A DNA stretch of 64,000 bases, taken from assembly GCF_009846525.1 (NCBI RefSeq), contig NZ_CP024621.1, positions 62,001 to 126,000 of the forward strand, written 5' to 3'. Positions 16,647 to 29,615 of the stretch are shown one piece after another. Below the pieces are notes generated by a model, which saw nothing but the letters and a program-made list of their open reading frames with translations, had not been told where the DNA came from and made no database searches. Position 1 is the stretch's first letter. Each line of letters opens with the position of its first letter. The DNA comes from Halomonas meridiana (GTDB taxonomy: Bacteria; Pseudomonadota; Gammaproteobacteria; Pseudomonadales; Halomonadaceae). A program made the position numbers and the translations under genes.

Positions 16647-16788
16647 GATGAGGGTGAATCATCACCTATTATCAAGGCAAGCGACTCGTCAAACAGGCTT
16701 CGGCCTAATGAATGAATTCGTTTGACCCTTGAGCCAAGTTTGGTTCGCTTCTGTGGCCTCGGTCACAGGTAAGAACCGCATTGATCTT

Positions 16789-18321
<1,533 letters not shown>

Positions 18322-18340
18322 AACGATGTCTTCCCCTCGC

Positions 18341-18370
18341 GGTAAGCGCTCACAATGAATTACCTGATCA
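18341..18370 (+). other. 3' arm of the 16S processing stalk
   Basis: GGTAAGCGCTCACAATGAAT and the following TACCTGATCA pair with the leader arm at 16618-16646 with only a few mismatches, closing the 16S precursor loop for RNase III. Confidence 0.8.
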
Positions 18371-18375
18371 GAATG

Positions 18376-18481
18376 CTGTTGTTACGCAGTGATAAGCGCT
18401 GTTTTCACGTTAAAAAAAGAAAAGGTCTTTCTTTTCCTTTTAAAGTGAAAAAAGCATCCGCTTATCACTGCGCATAGCAGT
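18376..18481 (+). other. Long nested hairpin in the 16S-23S spacer, in place of tRNAs
   Basis: Outer stem CGCAGTGATAAGCG (18385-18398) with CGCTTATCACTGCG (18459-18472), extended outward by several pairs. A second stem is TTTTCAC (18402-18408) with GTGAAAA (18445-18451), a third TTAAAA (18410-18415) with TTTTAA (18438-18443), and the tip GAAAAG (18419-18424) with CTTTTC (18431-18436). It occupies the place where tRNA-Ile/Ala often lie. Confidence 0.8.
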
Positions 18482-18482
18482 C

Positions 18483-18614
18483 GCTCTTTAACAATGTATA
18501 TCATGCTGACATGAACGTTTGTTGAAACGTTCATACGTAATTGTTAAGTGATACGTCTCAAGCGTATCCGGCAATCGTTATCATTGCGAGATACCAGACC
18601 CCTTCGGGTTATAG
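18483..18614 (+). promoter_or_regulatory. Spacer boxA and 5' arm of the 23S processing stalk
   Basis: A second boxA, GCTCTTTAACA (18483-18493), is followed by arms complementary to DNA after 23S: 18493-18509 with 21621-21637, GCGTATCCGG (18562-18571) with CCGGATACGC (21565-21574), and most of 18576-18614 with 21506-21539. Confidence 0.8.
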
Positions 18615-21505
<2,891 letters not shown>

Positions 21506-21637
21506 ATAACACCCAAGGGGTCTGGTCGCGATGATAACGATTGAGTGGATCGCCACTCAGAAAACCGGATACGCATCCGCCAGCCAAGGCGCTGACGGAC
21601 AAGAGACGATCACACAACACTCAGCATGATATGCATT
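21506..21637 (+). other. 23S-5S spacer with 3' arm of the 23S processing stalk
   Basis: Contains the complements of the spacer arms before 23S (21506-21539, 21565-21574, 21621-21637) and a local hairpin GAGTGG-ATCG-CCACTC (21544-21559). No tRNA lies here. Confidence 0.8.
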
Positions 21638-21645
21638 ACCTGTTA

Positions 21646-21764
21646 CGCCTGACGACCATAGCACGCGTGAACCACCTGATCCCTTGCCGAACTCAGAAGT
21701 GAAACCGCTTAGCGCCGATGGTAGTGTGGGGTCTCCCCATGCGAGAGTAGGTCATCGTCAGGCA
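21646..21764 (+). rRNA. rrf: 5S ribosomal RNA
   Basis: About 119 bases. The ends pair (CGCCTGAC with GTCAGGC), and typical 5S segments are present: CCGAACTCAGAAGTGAAAC and CCCATGCGAGAGTAGG. Confidence 0.95.
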
Positions 21765-21778
21765 CTTATACCGCAAAG

Positions 21779-21804
21779 AACCCAGCCAAACGGCTGGGTT
21801 TTTT
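21779..21804 (+). terminator. First rrn terminator
   Basis: AACCCAGCC and CGGCTGGGTT form the stem, followed by a T-run, starting 15 bases after 5S. Confidence 0.9.
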
Positions 21805-21832
21805 GTTGCGCGCTCGAAAGCGCGCCATGACC

Positions 21833-21864
21833 AGCCCCGGGCTCCCTGTGCTCGGGGCTTTTTG
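21833..21864 (+). terminator. Second rrn terminator
   Basis: AGCCCCG (21833-21839) pairs with CGGGGCT (21853-21859), followed by five T. A tandem terminator is usual after highly transcribed rRNA operons; it may also serve the minus-strand SDR gene that ends at 21902. Confidence 0.75.
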
Positions 21865-21901
21865 GTGTGTGGGTGGCGTCAGACGTTGATGAAAGACGTC
21901 G

Positions 21902-22642
21902 TTACCACTCGATCGACTCGCCTGCCCAGTCCCAGAAACTGCCAGTCTCTTCCGGCGACCGTTTGGCCATCACGTCGATTAGCTGTTTCGCCACGAAGTC
22001 AGCGGTAAACAGCTTACCGCTTGGAATCCGGGCTTGGAACGGCTTCGAGAGAGACGTATCTGTCGTGCCTGGGTGCAGGCAGAGAACGATCGACTGCTTA
22101 TTCAACCGTGTTAGCTCGATCGAGGCGGTCTTCATCAACATATTGTGCGCGGCTTTGCTGGCACGGTAGCTATACCAACCGCCATACCCATTGTCATTGA
22201 TGGAGCCGACACGGGCTGAGAGGCTAGCGATGATCGTGGGGTGCTTCCCTTGCAGCGAGGGCTTGAGGGCGGCAATTAGCAGCGCAGGCGTTGCCGCATT
22301 GATGTGCATGACGTGGGCGAATGCCTCGTCATCCAGTTGCTCTAGGCGCTTTTCAGGCTGTATACCTCGGGAATCATCATGGAGTAGGCCCACCGCATTG
22401 AAGAGTAAGTGAACCGGTTGGCCGTCTAAGGCGCTACATAGCGCCTCTCGGCCTGATGGAGTAGTGATGTCTGCAGCCAGCGCATCGAGTTTGGGGTGAT
22501 GTGCAGCTATCGCTGAGCGGCTAACTGCGATGACACGCCCCGTTTGAGGGGATGACAAAAGGCGTTGCAGCATTGCATGACCAATGCCGCCATTGGCGCC
22601 TGTAATGACCGCGTTAAAGCCTTCGGGGAGATGAGGAAACAT
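21902..22642 (-). CDS. SDR family oxidoreductase (C-factor-like)
   Basis: A 246-residue Rossmann enzyme. The NAD(P)-binding motif is TGANGGIGHA near the N-terminus, the second motif NAVG is in LLFNAVGLLHDD, and the catalytic triad is seen as S in IASLSARVGS and Y-x3-K in YSYRASKAA. The C-terminal part (CLHPGTTDTSLSKPF) resembles the C-signal/C-factor group of SDRs. The ATG at 22642 has TTGGAG 7 bases upstream and is preferred to one 15 bases earlier. Substrate unknown. It stands between the rrn terminators and flgN on the same strand as flgN; whether they share a transcript is unclear. Confidence 0.87.
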   Translation of the reverse strand: MFPHLPEGFNAVITGANGGIGHAMLQRLLSSPQTGRVIAVSRSAIAAHHPKLDALAADITTPSGREALCSALDGQPVHLLFNAVGLLHDDSRGIQPEKRLEQLDDEAFAHVMHINAATPALLIAALKPSLQGKHPTIIASLSARVGSINDNGYGGWYSYRASKAAHNMLMKTASIELTRLNKQSIVLCLHPGTTDTSLSKPFQARIPSGKLFTADFVAKQLIDVMAKRSPEETGSFWDWAGESIEW

Positions 22643-22713
22643 GACACGCTCCAACAATGAACACTCTTGTTCTCATTGAAGCGCTTTGTATAGATTTTGT
22701 CTAGGACAGCCGT

Positions 22714-23163
22714 TCAAGCCGATGCATTGATACGACCTGGCTGGGCGCTGTTACGACCATTCGGCTTATACAGTGTTTTTTCGGCAATTTGTCGAATGTA
22801 GTCGAGCATCTCTTGGTTATGCTTCATGCGTAACGACAGCATTTGGCCGGTCAATGCATTCATTCGTGAGACGCGTTCACTCTTTTCGAGCAGGCTTTCC
22901 CATGTCGGTAGGCACGCTGCGTCAGTAGCGGCTTGTTTGGCTCCCAGGGCACCTTCCGGATAGCCAAGCTTGGCTTGGACGCCACGGCGCAACACTTCCA
23001 TGCGCTCCAACTCGTCCAGTAGTGCCTGCTTTTTAGCAGCGATCTGCGTTAATACGTCACCGTCGATACTGCCTTTGGTCAGCTGCTCCTGCTCATTGGA
23101 AAGTAGCGCAATGAGATCTTCAAGGCGCTGCAACTGGCTGGAAAGAAGGCGTGAAAGGCTCAT
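22714..23163 (-). CDS. flgN: Flagellar chaperone FlgN
   Basis: A 149-residue, largely helical cytoplasmic protein of the FlgN family, with long amphipathic helices (about 5-70 and 85-130) and the C-terminal stretch HNQEMLDYIRQIAEKTLY typical of the group. FlgN binds the hook-filament junction proteins FlgK and FlgL before export; both are encoded in this window (31834-34751). It lies 10 bases after flgM, the usual pair, and is probably expressed from the FliA promoter before flgM. Its own ribosome site is weak, consistent with coupling to flgM translation. Confidence 0.9.
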   Translation of the reverse strand: MSLSRLLSSQLQRLEDLIALLSNEQEQLTKGSIDGDVLTQIAAKKQALLDELERMEVLRRGVQAKLGYPEGALGAKQAATDAACLPTWESLLEKSERVSRMNALTGQMLSLRMKHNQEMLDYIRQIAEKTLYKPNGRNSAQPGRINASA

Positions 23164-23173
23164 AGGATAAACG

Positions 23174-23440
23174 TTACAGGTCGTTCAAATTGGCGATAAG
23201 GCCATCTGCGATACGATCGGCACGCACTTCGAGTCGACCTTCACGGATGGCATCACGAATCTCTTGGACCTTAGCCATGTCGATGTCTTGGCTGTCATCG
23301 ATACTAGATGGGCTAAGCTGAGTCGTTTCACGGGTCGAATTACCCGTTTCCGGTGGCTTAGTGCCACCAATTTTTTGAGCATCATCACGCTGCTGCGCGG
23401 GGGTGTTGCGAAGCAGCGGATTGAGATTATCGATTTTCAC
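23174..23440 (-). CDS. flgM: Anti-sigma-28 factor FlgM
   Basis: An 88-residue protein with the family start (MKIDNLNPLL) and the C-terminal FliA-binding region DIDMAKVQEIRDAIREGRLEV followed by IADGLIANL. It holds sigma factor FliA inactive until the hook is finished, then is exported through the flagellum. The start is a GTG at 23440 with GAGG 8 bases before it. A near-perfect FliA promoter lies at 23489-23515, so FlgM is made under its own target sigma factor. Confidence 0.93.
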   Translation of the reverse strand: MKIDNLNPLLRNTPAQQRDDAQKIGGTKPPETGNSTRETTQLSPSSIDDSQDIDMAKVQEIRDAIREGRLEVRADRIADGLIANLNDL

Positions 23441-23488
23441 GTTGTTGGCCTCATCGTCAACGTTGGGGCGCCGCGCGCTATATTACTT

Positions 23489-23515
23489 TTATCGGCTTTC
23501 TATAGAGAAACTTTA
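23489..23515 (-). promoter_or_regulatory. FliA (sigma-28) promoter of flgMN
   Basis: On the minus strand: TAAAGTTT, 11 bases, GCCGATAA. This is an exact match to the enterobacterial class-3 flagellar promoter consensus. It is 49 bases before the flgM start. Confidence 0.9.
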
Positions 23516-23524
23516 GATGATCGA

Positions 23525-24241
23525 CTAAAAATCCACCATTAAAGTCCCTTGGCCAATCACTCGCGCGTTCATGATGTCACGAGGACCAAAACGTACACGG
23601 ATGGTTTCACCTTGGGCACCATCCGCAAGTGCCTCCCCCTCCCGGGACACGCGAAAGCCGGTACCTTCCGCTATGACCGTGACACGCTGGCCACGTTCCA
23701 CGAGGCTAGGGGCTTGTAAAAAATGTGCTTGGAAGGTGCTGCCGCTGCGGATAGGCCGCTGCGCGACCTTGCCCACGACCTCATCTTCACTCGTGAGTGC
23801 TTGAGAGGAGAGATCGCTCAAGTTGCCTTCACGCTGAGTTAGCATGGCTGCTGTAATCAAGGCTCCGCGCTCGATATCTTGGCTCGCTACGATATAACGA
23901 CCAATCACGTCCACCTGCGCCTGCAGATAGCGGGTCTGGCGGCCTGCTTCACCGCAGCGAACGCCCACAGATACACGACCGATAGGAGCCTGATCCGCAT
24001 TGGGTAAAAATGGGGTGGGCTGCAAACAGGCGGGTAGGTGCGGTGACGGCGGTGCGATATCGATGACCACTTCCTCGCCCAGCGCTTGAGCTTCTTGGTA
24101 CAAGAACTGCTGCACGGCATCGACCAGTGCTTGGTCTGTCGTTTGTGCCCAGGCGGGCTGAGGCGTGCCGACATACAAAAGTAATAACAAACCATTAAAA
24201 ATTGCTGAGCAGCGTGCAGCAAAATGCAGCAAGTGGCGCAT
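23525..24241 (-). CDS. flgA: Flagellar P-ring assembly chaperone FlgA
   Basis: 238 residues. A signal peptide (about 1-31, hydrophobic core IFNGLLLLLYV, cut after AWA) sends it to the periplasm. The C-terminal SAF/FlgA domain (about 120-238) includes DVIGRYIVASQDIERGALI and ends with ARVIGQGTLMVDF. FlgA helps FlgI form the P ring around the rod. The start at 24241 gives a clean signal peptide and usual length; the frame stays open 37 codons further upstream, but that stretch is unlikely to be translated. The gene is divergent from flgB, as in many gammaproteobacteria. Confidence 0.9.
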   Translation of the reverse strand: MRHLLHFAARCSAIFNGLLLLLYVGTPQPAWAQTTDQALVDAVQQFLYQEAQALGEEVVIDIAPPSPHLPACLQPTPFLPNADQAPIGRVSVGVRCGEAGRQTRYLQAQVDVIGRYIVASQDIERGALITAAMLTQREGNLSDLSSQALTSEDEVVGKVAQRPIRSGSTFQAHFLQAPSLVERGQRVTVIAEGTGFRVSREGEALADGAQGETIRVRFGPRDIMNARVIGQGTLMVDF

Positions 24242-24435
24242 GGGAAAGTCGCTCAGGTTAGAGGAACAGACGGCTAGCATCAGCCCGGGAGTGTAATGCA
24301 AAAGTACCTCCCGCATCATGGGAAATGCTGGTGTAAACGGTAGCTGTTCCATGCTTTAAGGTGAAAGCCGCACGCCTATCATTCATCATCAACAATTTCC
24401 GATTTATTTTTGCCTCTCAGCGAGCGAGGGTCGGC

Positions 24436-24864
24436 ATGATTGATCAGCTTGAATCTGCCTTTAACTTCCATCAGCAGGCACTGGGGTTGCGGCAGCAACG
24501 GCACCAAGTGCTAGCCGCTAACATTGCCAATGCCGACACGCCTAACTATAAGGCGCGGGACATCGACTTTGCCAGCGAGCTGAAGAAAGCCGTGGACGGC
24601 AGCCAGGCACAGCAGCAGAACGGTGGCTTGGCATTGGCGCGTACCTCCGATCGCCATTTGGCGGGTGAGGGGCCTGCCTGGCAAGGCGCAGGAAGTGCAG
24701 ATTTGCTGTATCGAATTCCTGACCAGCCAAGTCTCGATGGCAACACCGTCGACATGGATCGCGAGCGAACACAGTTTGCCGACAATGCGGTGCGCTATCA
24801 GGCTGCGCTCACCATCATGAACCGTCGTATTCAAGGCCTGAAAAATGCGATGCAGCCTGAATAA
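24436..24864 (+). CDS. flgB: Flagellar proximal rod protein FlgB
   Basis: A 142-residue axial protein with the N-terminal rod motif LRQQRHQVLAANIANADTPNYKA and C-terminal heptads ending in AALTIMNRRIQGLKNAM. It forms part of the proximal rod in the periplasm. ATG 24436 has GAGGG 5-6 bases before it; an earlier in-frame start would add 25 unrelated residues. It is first in a plus-strand run flgBCDEFGHIJ with short spacers, and is divergent from flgA across 194 bases that should hold FlhDC-controlled promoters; I could not assign these with confidence. Confidence 0.95.
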   Translation: MIDQLESAFNFHQQALGLRQQRHQVLAANIANADTPNYKARDIDFASELKKAVDGSQAQQQNGGLALARTSDRHLAGEGPAWQGAGSADLLYRIPDQPSLDGNTVDMDRERTQFADNAVRYQAALTIMNRRIQGLKNAMQPE

Positions 24865-24889
24865 CCTAGTGATAGGAGAAGAATAAGCG

Positions 24890-25300
24890 ATGTCGATGTT
24901 TTCAGCGTTTGATATTGCCGGTTCGGCCATGAGCGCCCAAGCCCAGCGGATGAACGTCACGGCGAGCAATATGGCGAATGCCGATAGTGTGGCAGGGCCC
25001 GATGGAGAAACCTACCGCGCCAAACAGGTCATGTTCGAAGCTCAGGCCCAGAATAACCGTTATGGGGTGGGGGGCGTACGGGTCACGGAAGTACTGGAAG
25101 ACGACTCTCCGCTACGGATGGAGTACATGCCGAACCACCCCGCAGCGGACGAAGAAGGCTACGTTGCCAAGCCCAACGTCGAGCCGGTGCACGAGATGGT
25201 CAATATGATTTCTGCGTCACGCTCTTATCAAGCCAACGTGGAAGTTTTCAACACAACCAAGCAAATGATGGTTCAAACGCTATCGCTCGGTGAGGGCTAA
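24890..25300 (+). CDS. flgC: Flagellar proximal rod protein FlgC
   Basis: A 136-residue rod protein. The N-terminal flagellar rod motif is QRMNVTASNMANADS and the C-terminal one is ASRSYQANVEVFNTTKQMM, both forming the coiled coil shared by axial proteins. It lies 25 bases after flgB with GGAG upstream, and only two bases before flgD. Family length and termini are normal. Confidence 0.96.
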   Translation: MSMFSAFDIAGSAMSAQAQRMNVTASNMANADSVAGPDGETYRAKQVMFEAQAQNNRYGVGGVRVTEVLEDDSPLRMEYMPNHPAADEEGYVAKPNVEPVHEMVNMISASRSYQANVEVFNTTKQMMVQTLSLGEG

Positions 25301-25302
25301 CG

Positions 25303-25995
25303 ATGAATATTGACACGAGTGTCGTTAATAGCATTAACAGCAATGGTTCTACTTCTGGCCTCTCCACGCGTCAGTCTGCCGAACTGCGCGATAGCTTCAT
25401 GACGCTACTGATCACACAGTTGCAGAACCAAGACCCGCTCAACCCGATGGAAAATGCGGAGATGACGTCTCAGCTCGCGCAAATCAATACGGTGAGCGGC
25501 ATCGAAGAGCTGAACGATACCTTGAACGGCATTACCCAGCAGATGGATGCGGCGCAAACGCTGCAGGCGGCTGGGTTAATCGATAAAGCCGTACTGGTGC
25601 CAGGCAATAACGTGATGGTCAGCGTCGATCCTGACAATGGTTCGTACGCTACTCCGTTTGGCATTGAGCTCGATTCCCCTGCTGAGCAGGTAGAAGTCAC
25701 GGTGACCAGTCAGTCCGGTGAAGTGGTTTATACCAATCAACTGGGCAGTGTAGCGGCGGGGGTAGAGTCATTTAGCTGGGGTGGCACGACCAACGGGGGC
25801 GATGCCGTTCCTGAGGGCGCTTATCGAGTTAATTTCAAAGCTACGAATGCCGAGGGTGAACTGCTGGAGTCGCGCGCATTGAATTATGCCTTGGTACAAG
25901 GCGTTTCGCCTGGAGCAGGTGGCAGTGACGTACGTCTTGACCTCGGTGCGATATATGGCCAAGTGACACTCGACCAAATCAAGCAAATTCTTTGA
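25303..25995 (+). CDS. flgD: Flagellar hook cap / assembly protein FlgD
   Basis: 230 residues. The N-terminal region has the conserved FMTLLITQLQNQDPLNPMEN and the central Gln-rich stretch. It is followed by a FlgD Ig-like/Tudor domain (about 90-215) with GGTTNGGDAVPEGAYRVNF. FlgD caps the growing hook and guides FlgE assembly and is not kept in the finished structure. It follows flgC with a two-base gap, so translation is probably coupled. Confidence 0.95.
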   Translation: MNIDTSVVNSINSNGSTSGLSTRQSAELRDSFMTLLITQLQNQDPLNPMENAEMTSQLAQINTVSGIEELNDTLNGITQQMDAAQTLQAAGLIDKAVLVPGNNVMVSVDPDNGSYATPFGIELDSPAEQVEVTVTSQSGEVVYTNQLGSVAAGVESFSWGGTTNGGDAVPEGAYRVNFKATNAEGELLESRALNYALVQGVSPGAGGSDVRLDLGAIYGQVTLDQIKQIL

Positions 25996-26031
25996 TTACT
26001 CGCTAATCGATACTTTCTTCAGGGGAACATC

Positions 26032-27249
26032 ATGAGTTTTACACAGGCACTTAGTGGCTTAAACGCTCAGCAGGAAAAACTCGGCGTCGTTGGCAACAAC
26101 ATTGCTAACTCTCAGACCGTTGGTTTCAAAAGCTCCAACGTGCAGTTTGCCGATGTCTTCGCAAACTCGCGCGTGGGCTTAGGGGTTCGGACCTCCGCTG
26201 TGTTGCAGAACTTCAGTCAGGGCAACATCGAGTCCACCAGCCGTAACATGGATCTGGCAATTGCCGGTGAAGGCTTCTTCCGTTACCAACAGCCTAATGG
26301 TGAAATTGGCTATTCGCGCAATGGTCAGCTGACCATGACGTCGGATGGTCGGCTCGTGAATGCCCAAGGGGCTCAGATCATGGGCTACCCCGCCGATGCC
26401 GAGGGCAACGTGCAAGAGGGCGGTAACGTGGTGCCCATGGAAATTCCACCTGGCGATTTGCCTGCAAACGCCACGACTGGGCTGGATATCTCGTTAAACC
26501 TGAACTCTGGCCAGCCAGTGATTGCTGCCGCGTTCGACGCGGATAATGCGAACACTTATAACTACTCTACCAACGCGACGGTCTTCGACTCCCAGGGTAA
26601 CGCGCGTAACCTTTCCGTCTACTTTACTAAAACTGCCGCTAACGAGTGGGAAGTTAATGGGCGTTTGTCAGGTGGCCCCGCGGATGGCGGCACCTATGAT
26701 GTGGCCCTGGGTAACCTGACGTTTACCCAAAACGGCACGTTACAGGCGGACAATTCCACCAATGCTTTGTTCAACAACAACGAATTTGGTGCCGGTAACC
26801 CGCTGGCAGCCCTGGATATCGAGCTGAGCTTTGAAGGGTCTACCCAGTTTGCCAGCGAATCCACGGTCAATGACACCGTACAGGACGGCTATACGTCAGG
26901 TGCGCTCGTTGGTATCACCATCGAGGAAGATGGCACCATCATGCGCAACTACTCGAACGAAGAGTCGCGCGCTGCTGGCCAGGTGACATTGGTGACTTTC
27001 CGTAATCCAGAAGGTCTGCGCCCTGAGGGTGAAAACTTGTGGGCAGCCACTGGAACCTCTGGTCAAGAGCTGCTGGGTGCGCCGGGCGCTGGCTTGCGCG
27101 GTTTAATCCAGCCAAGTGCGATTGAAACATCCAACGTGGATATGGCCCGTGAGCTGGTCGATATGATCGTGGCTCAGCGTGCCTACCAGGCAAACTCACA
27201 GACCATCAGTACTCAGGACGAGCTCCTGCAAACCATCATTAATATTTAA
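26032..27249 (+). CDS. flgE: Flagellar hook protein FlgE
   Basis: A 405-residue axial protein, close to the 402 residues of E. coli FlgE. The N-terminal motif is LSGLNAQQEKLGVVGNNIAN and the C-terminal motif is ELVDMIVAQRAYQANSQTI. The middle holds the exposed hook domains, rich in N, G, T and D and acidic as expected for a halophile's surface protein. It builds the curved hook joining rod and filament. AGGGGA lies 6-7 bases before the ATG. Confidence 0.96.
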   Translation: MSFTQALSGLNAQQEKLGVVGNNIANSQTVGFKSSNVQFADVFANSRVGLGVRTSAVLQNFSQGNIESTSRNMDLAIAGEGFFRYQQPNGEIGYSRNGQLTMTSDGRLVNAQGAQIMGYPADAEGNVQEGGNVVPMEIPPGDLPANATTGLDISLNLNSGQPVIAAAFDADNANTYNYSTNATVFDSQGNARNLSVYFTKTAANEWEVNGRLSGGPADGGTYDVALGNLTFTQNGTLQADNSTNALFNNNEFGAGNPLAALDIELSFEGSTQFASESTVNDTVQDGYTSGALVGITIEEDGTIMRNYSNEESRAAGQVTLVTFRNPEGLRPEGENLWAATGTSGQELLGAPGAGLRGLIQPSAIETSNVDMARELVDMIVAQRAYQANSQTISTQDELLQTIINI

Positions 27250-27280
27250 TGAGTGGGCCAACGGGTAAGGAGTAAACGTC

Positions 27281-28039
27281 TTGGATCGCATGCTATACAC
27301 CGCCATGAGCGGCGCAAAACACACGATGGACCAACAGTCGGTAGTGAGCAACAACCTATCGAACGTGTCGACCGCTGGGTTCCGCGCTCAGCTTCAGGCC
27401 GTGCGCTCGGTGCCCGTGCAGGGCGATGGCGCACTACCCACTCGGGTCTCGGCAGTAGCCACGACGCCGGGAACCGATTTCTCACAAGGCCCTATCGAGC
27501 GTACTGGACGTACGTTGGACGTGGCCATGCAGGGAAATGCTTGGATGGCGGTGTTAGCAGACGACGGGACCGAGACGTATACCCGCCGAGGCGACTTACA
27601 GCTCGACAGCGATGGGGTGCTGTTGAGCGTAGGTCGGCCTGTCATGGGAGATGCCGGTCCCATTGCGGTGCCGCAGGGCGCGCAAATTTCATTTGGGGCC
27701 GACGGTACGATCAGTGCCATTCCTCAGGGGGAAGGGCCTGAAGCAATCGTGGACGTTGGCCGTATCAAACTCGTCACGCCGGATGAGCAGGGATTAGAAC
27801 GCGGCGACGACGGACTTTTTAGAGCGCCACCCGGTGAGGATGGTGCGCCTGGCGTGCTGCAAGCGGATGAGGATGCTCGTTTGGTCAGTGGTGCGCTGGA
27901 AGGCAGTAACGTGAGTGCCGTCGATGCCATGGTATCGATGATCGACGTGGCGCGCCGTTACGACATGCAAATGAAAATGCTCAGCTCGGCGGACGAGAAT
28001 GCCCAGCGAGCCAACAGTATTCTCGCTATTCAGGGCTAA
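27281..28039 (+). CDS. flgF: Flagellar proximal rod protein FlgF
   Basis: 252 residues with the rod start MDRMLYTAMSGAKHTMDQQS and C-terminal AMVSMIDVARRYDMQMKML. The start is a TTG at 27281, supported by AAGGAG with 8-base spacing; using the ATG three codons later would lose the conserved first residues and shift the spacing. It forms a rod segment between FlgB/C and FlgG. It follows flgE by 31 bases. Confidence 0.94.
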   Translation: MDRMLYTAMSGAKHTMDQQSVVSNNLSNVSTAGFRAQLQAVRSVPVQGDGALPTRVSAVATTPGTDFSQGPIERTGRTLDVAMQGNAWMAVLADDGTETYTRRGDLQLDSDGVLLSVGRPVMGDAGPIAVPQGAQISFGADGTISAIPQGEGPEAIVDVGRIKLVTPDEQGLERGDDGLFRAPPGEDGAPGVLQADEDARLVSGALEGSNVSAVDAMVSMIDVARRYDMQMKMLSSADENAQRANSILAIQG

Positions 28040-28069
28040 TCGCAGCCACTCAGCCAAGGGAACCTACGT

Positions 28070-28852
28070 ATGATCAAGTCTTTGTGGACTGCCAAAACCG
28101 GACTAGAGTCTCAGCAAACCAAGCTGGATGTCATTTCCAACAACCTCGCGAACGTCAGTACCAATGGCTTCAAGCGTTCGCGGCCTGTTTTCGAAGACCT
28201 GCTTTATCAAAACATGCGCCAGCCGGGCGCGCAGAATAACATTCAGGACCGTCTGCCTTCCGGTATGCAGATCGGTACCGGGGTGCGTGCCGTGGCTACG
28301 GAGCGCTTGCACACGCAAGGCGGCTTGGAAGAAACGGGCAACTCCCGCGATCTCGCGATCAATGGTGAAGGCTTTTTCCAAGTGCTTTTGCCAGACGGCA
28401 CGATTGGTTATACCCGTGACGGCAGTTTCCAGCTGAACGAAAATGGCCAGATGGTCACGGCGAACGGCTATCCGCTCGAGCCAGCGATCTTCGTGCCGGC
28501 CAATGCGCTATCGGTGTCGATCGGTGAAGATGGCACGGTGAGTGTGCGTCAGCCGGGAATCGCTCAAGATGCCGATATTGGCCAAATCAACGTGGCTTCC
28601 TTTATCAATCCAGCGGGTTTGGAAAGCATCGGTGGCAACCTTTACCTGGAAACCGGTGCCTCGGGGGCGCCGAACCAAAACGCGCCGGGTAATAACGGTG
28701 CCGGGCGACTGTTCCAAGGGTACGTCGAGACCTCGAACGTCAATGTCGTCGAAGAAATGGTCAACATGATCCAAACGCAGCGAGCTTACGAGATCAACAG
28801 TAAAGCTGTCTCGACCAGTGACGAAATGCTAGCGCGCTTAAGCCAGCTCTAA
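28070..28852 (+). CDS. flgG: Flagellar distal rod protein FlgG
   Basis: 260 residues, the same as the E. coli protein. The N-terminus has [22 protein letters not shown] and the C-terminus [20 protein letters not shown], both highly conserved. It makes the straight distal rod that passes through the L and P rings. An AAGGGA site lies upstream of the ATG. Very confident. Confidence 0.97.
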   Translation: MIKSLWTAKTGLESQQTKLDVISNNLANVSTNGFKRSRPVFEDLLYQNMRQPGAQNNIQDRLPSGMQIGTGVRAVATERLHTQGGLEETGNSRDLAINGEGFFQVLLPDGTIGYTRDGSFQLNENGQMVTANGYPLEPAIFVPANALSVSIGEDGTVSVRQPGIAQDADIGQINVASFINPAGLESIGGNLYLETGASGAPNQNAPGNNGAGRLFQGYVETSNVNVVEEMVNMIQTQRAYEINSKAVSTSDEMLARLSQL

Positions 28853-28889
28853 TGCCACTGTTCGTCAGAGCTTCTTAACGGATCGCGCT

Positions 28890-29579
28890 ATGTTGAAATC
28901 AAACCTTATGTTACGCCGCGTCGTGCTGGCTAGCTTAGCGCTGCTGGTGCTGCTGACCGCAGGGTGCGCGCAGATACCCCGCGCGTCCGTCGTGGGCGAG
29001 CAAGAGCAGATCACCATCGTCGATCGGCCACCGCCGGTGCCTAACGGCTCCATCTATCAGGCGCGCCGGGGCTATCAGCCGCTATTCGAAGATCGTCGCC
29101 CCCGTACCATAGGCGATATTCTCACCATCGTGCTCGATGAAGAGGTAAGCGCGAGTAAGAATGCCCAATCCAACGCCAACCGCTCTGGCAGTGCGAGTCT
29201 GGACTTAGCCCAGCTTCCGGATGTGCTGGATACGTTGGCCGAGTACGGTTTCGATATCGAGGGCGCCAGCGATTTTGCGGGCGGCGGCGGCTCTCAGGCG
29301 AACAATACGTTTACCGGTACGATCACCGTCTCCGTATTAGAAGTGATGAATAACGGCAACCTGCGGGTACGCGGCGAGAAACAAATCGCGATCAACCAGG
29401 GCACCGAATTCATTCGCTTCTCGGGCGTCGTGAATCCTCGTACGATCACCGCGCAAAATACCGTGCCGTCGACTCAAGTGGCCGATGCACGGATCGAGTA
29501 CGTGGGCGATGGCTATATCAACGAAGCGCAGCATATGGGGTGGTTGCAGCGCTTTTTCCTGAATGTGTCGCCGTTCTAG
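28890..29579 (+). CDS. flgH: Flagellar L-ring lipoprotein FlgH
   Basis: A 229-residue outer-membrane lipoprotein. The hydrophobic leader ends in a lipobox LTAGC with C26 as the lipidated residue. The mature protein contains [20 protein letters not shown] and ends with [21 protein letters not shown], both diagnostic. It forms the bushing in the outer membrane around the rod. A later Met at residue 7 is an alternative start. Co-directional with flgG and flgI. Confidence 0.95.
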   Translation: MLKSNLMLRRVVLASLALLVLLTAGCAQIPRASVVGEQEQITIVDRPPPVPNGSIYQARRGYQPLFEDRRPRTIGDILTIVLDEEVSASKNAQSNANRSGSASLDLAQLPDVLDTLAEYGFDIEGASDFAGGGGSQANNTFTGTITVSVLEVMNNGNLRVRGEKQIAINQGTEFIRFSGVVNPRTITAQNTVPSTQVADARIEYVGDGYINEAQHMGWLQRFFLNVSPF

Positions 29580-29615
29580 GCGTGTTAACGAGCTCGACAA
29601 CAGAGACCTGGTGAA

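Larger units (their letters stand above)
16296..16788 (+). other. rrn operon promoter and leader region (no protein gene)
   Basis: 493 bases between lldD and 16S. They hold two tandem promoters, a perfect AGAGGTT-AAA-AACCTCT hairpin (16434-16450), a boxA antiterminator sequence and the 5' arm of the 16S processing stalk. The hairpin lies between the two promoters. No clear lldD terminator with a T-run is seen before the first promoter, so weak read-through into the rrn leader is possible. Short open frames here lack ribosome sites and are discounted. Confidence 0.8.

Noticed and set aside
18322..18614. Search for tRNA-Ile/tRNA-Ala in the rRNA spacer
   Set aside because: No TTCRA arm or acceptor pairing could be found; the region is taken up by processing stems and a long hairpin.
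24297..24313. Sigma-54-like pattern on the minus strand before flgA
   Set aside because: The -12 part fits but the -24 part lacks the CAC; too weak to call next to the strong TRAP example.
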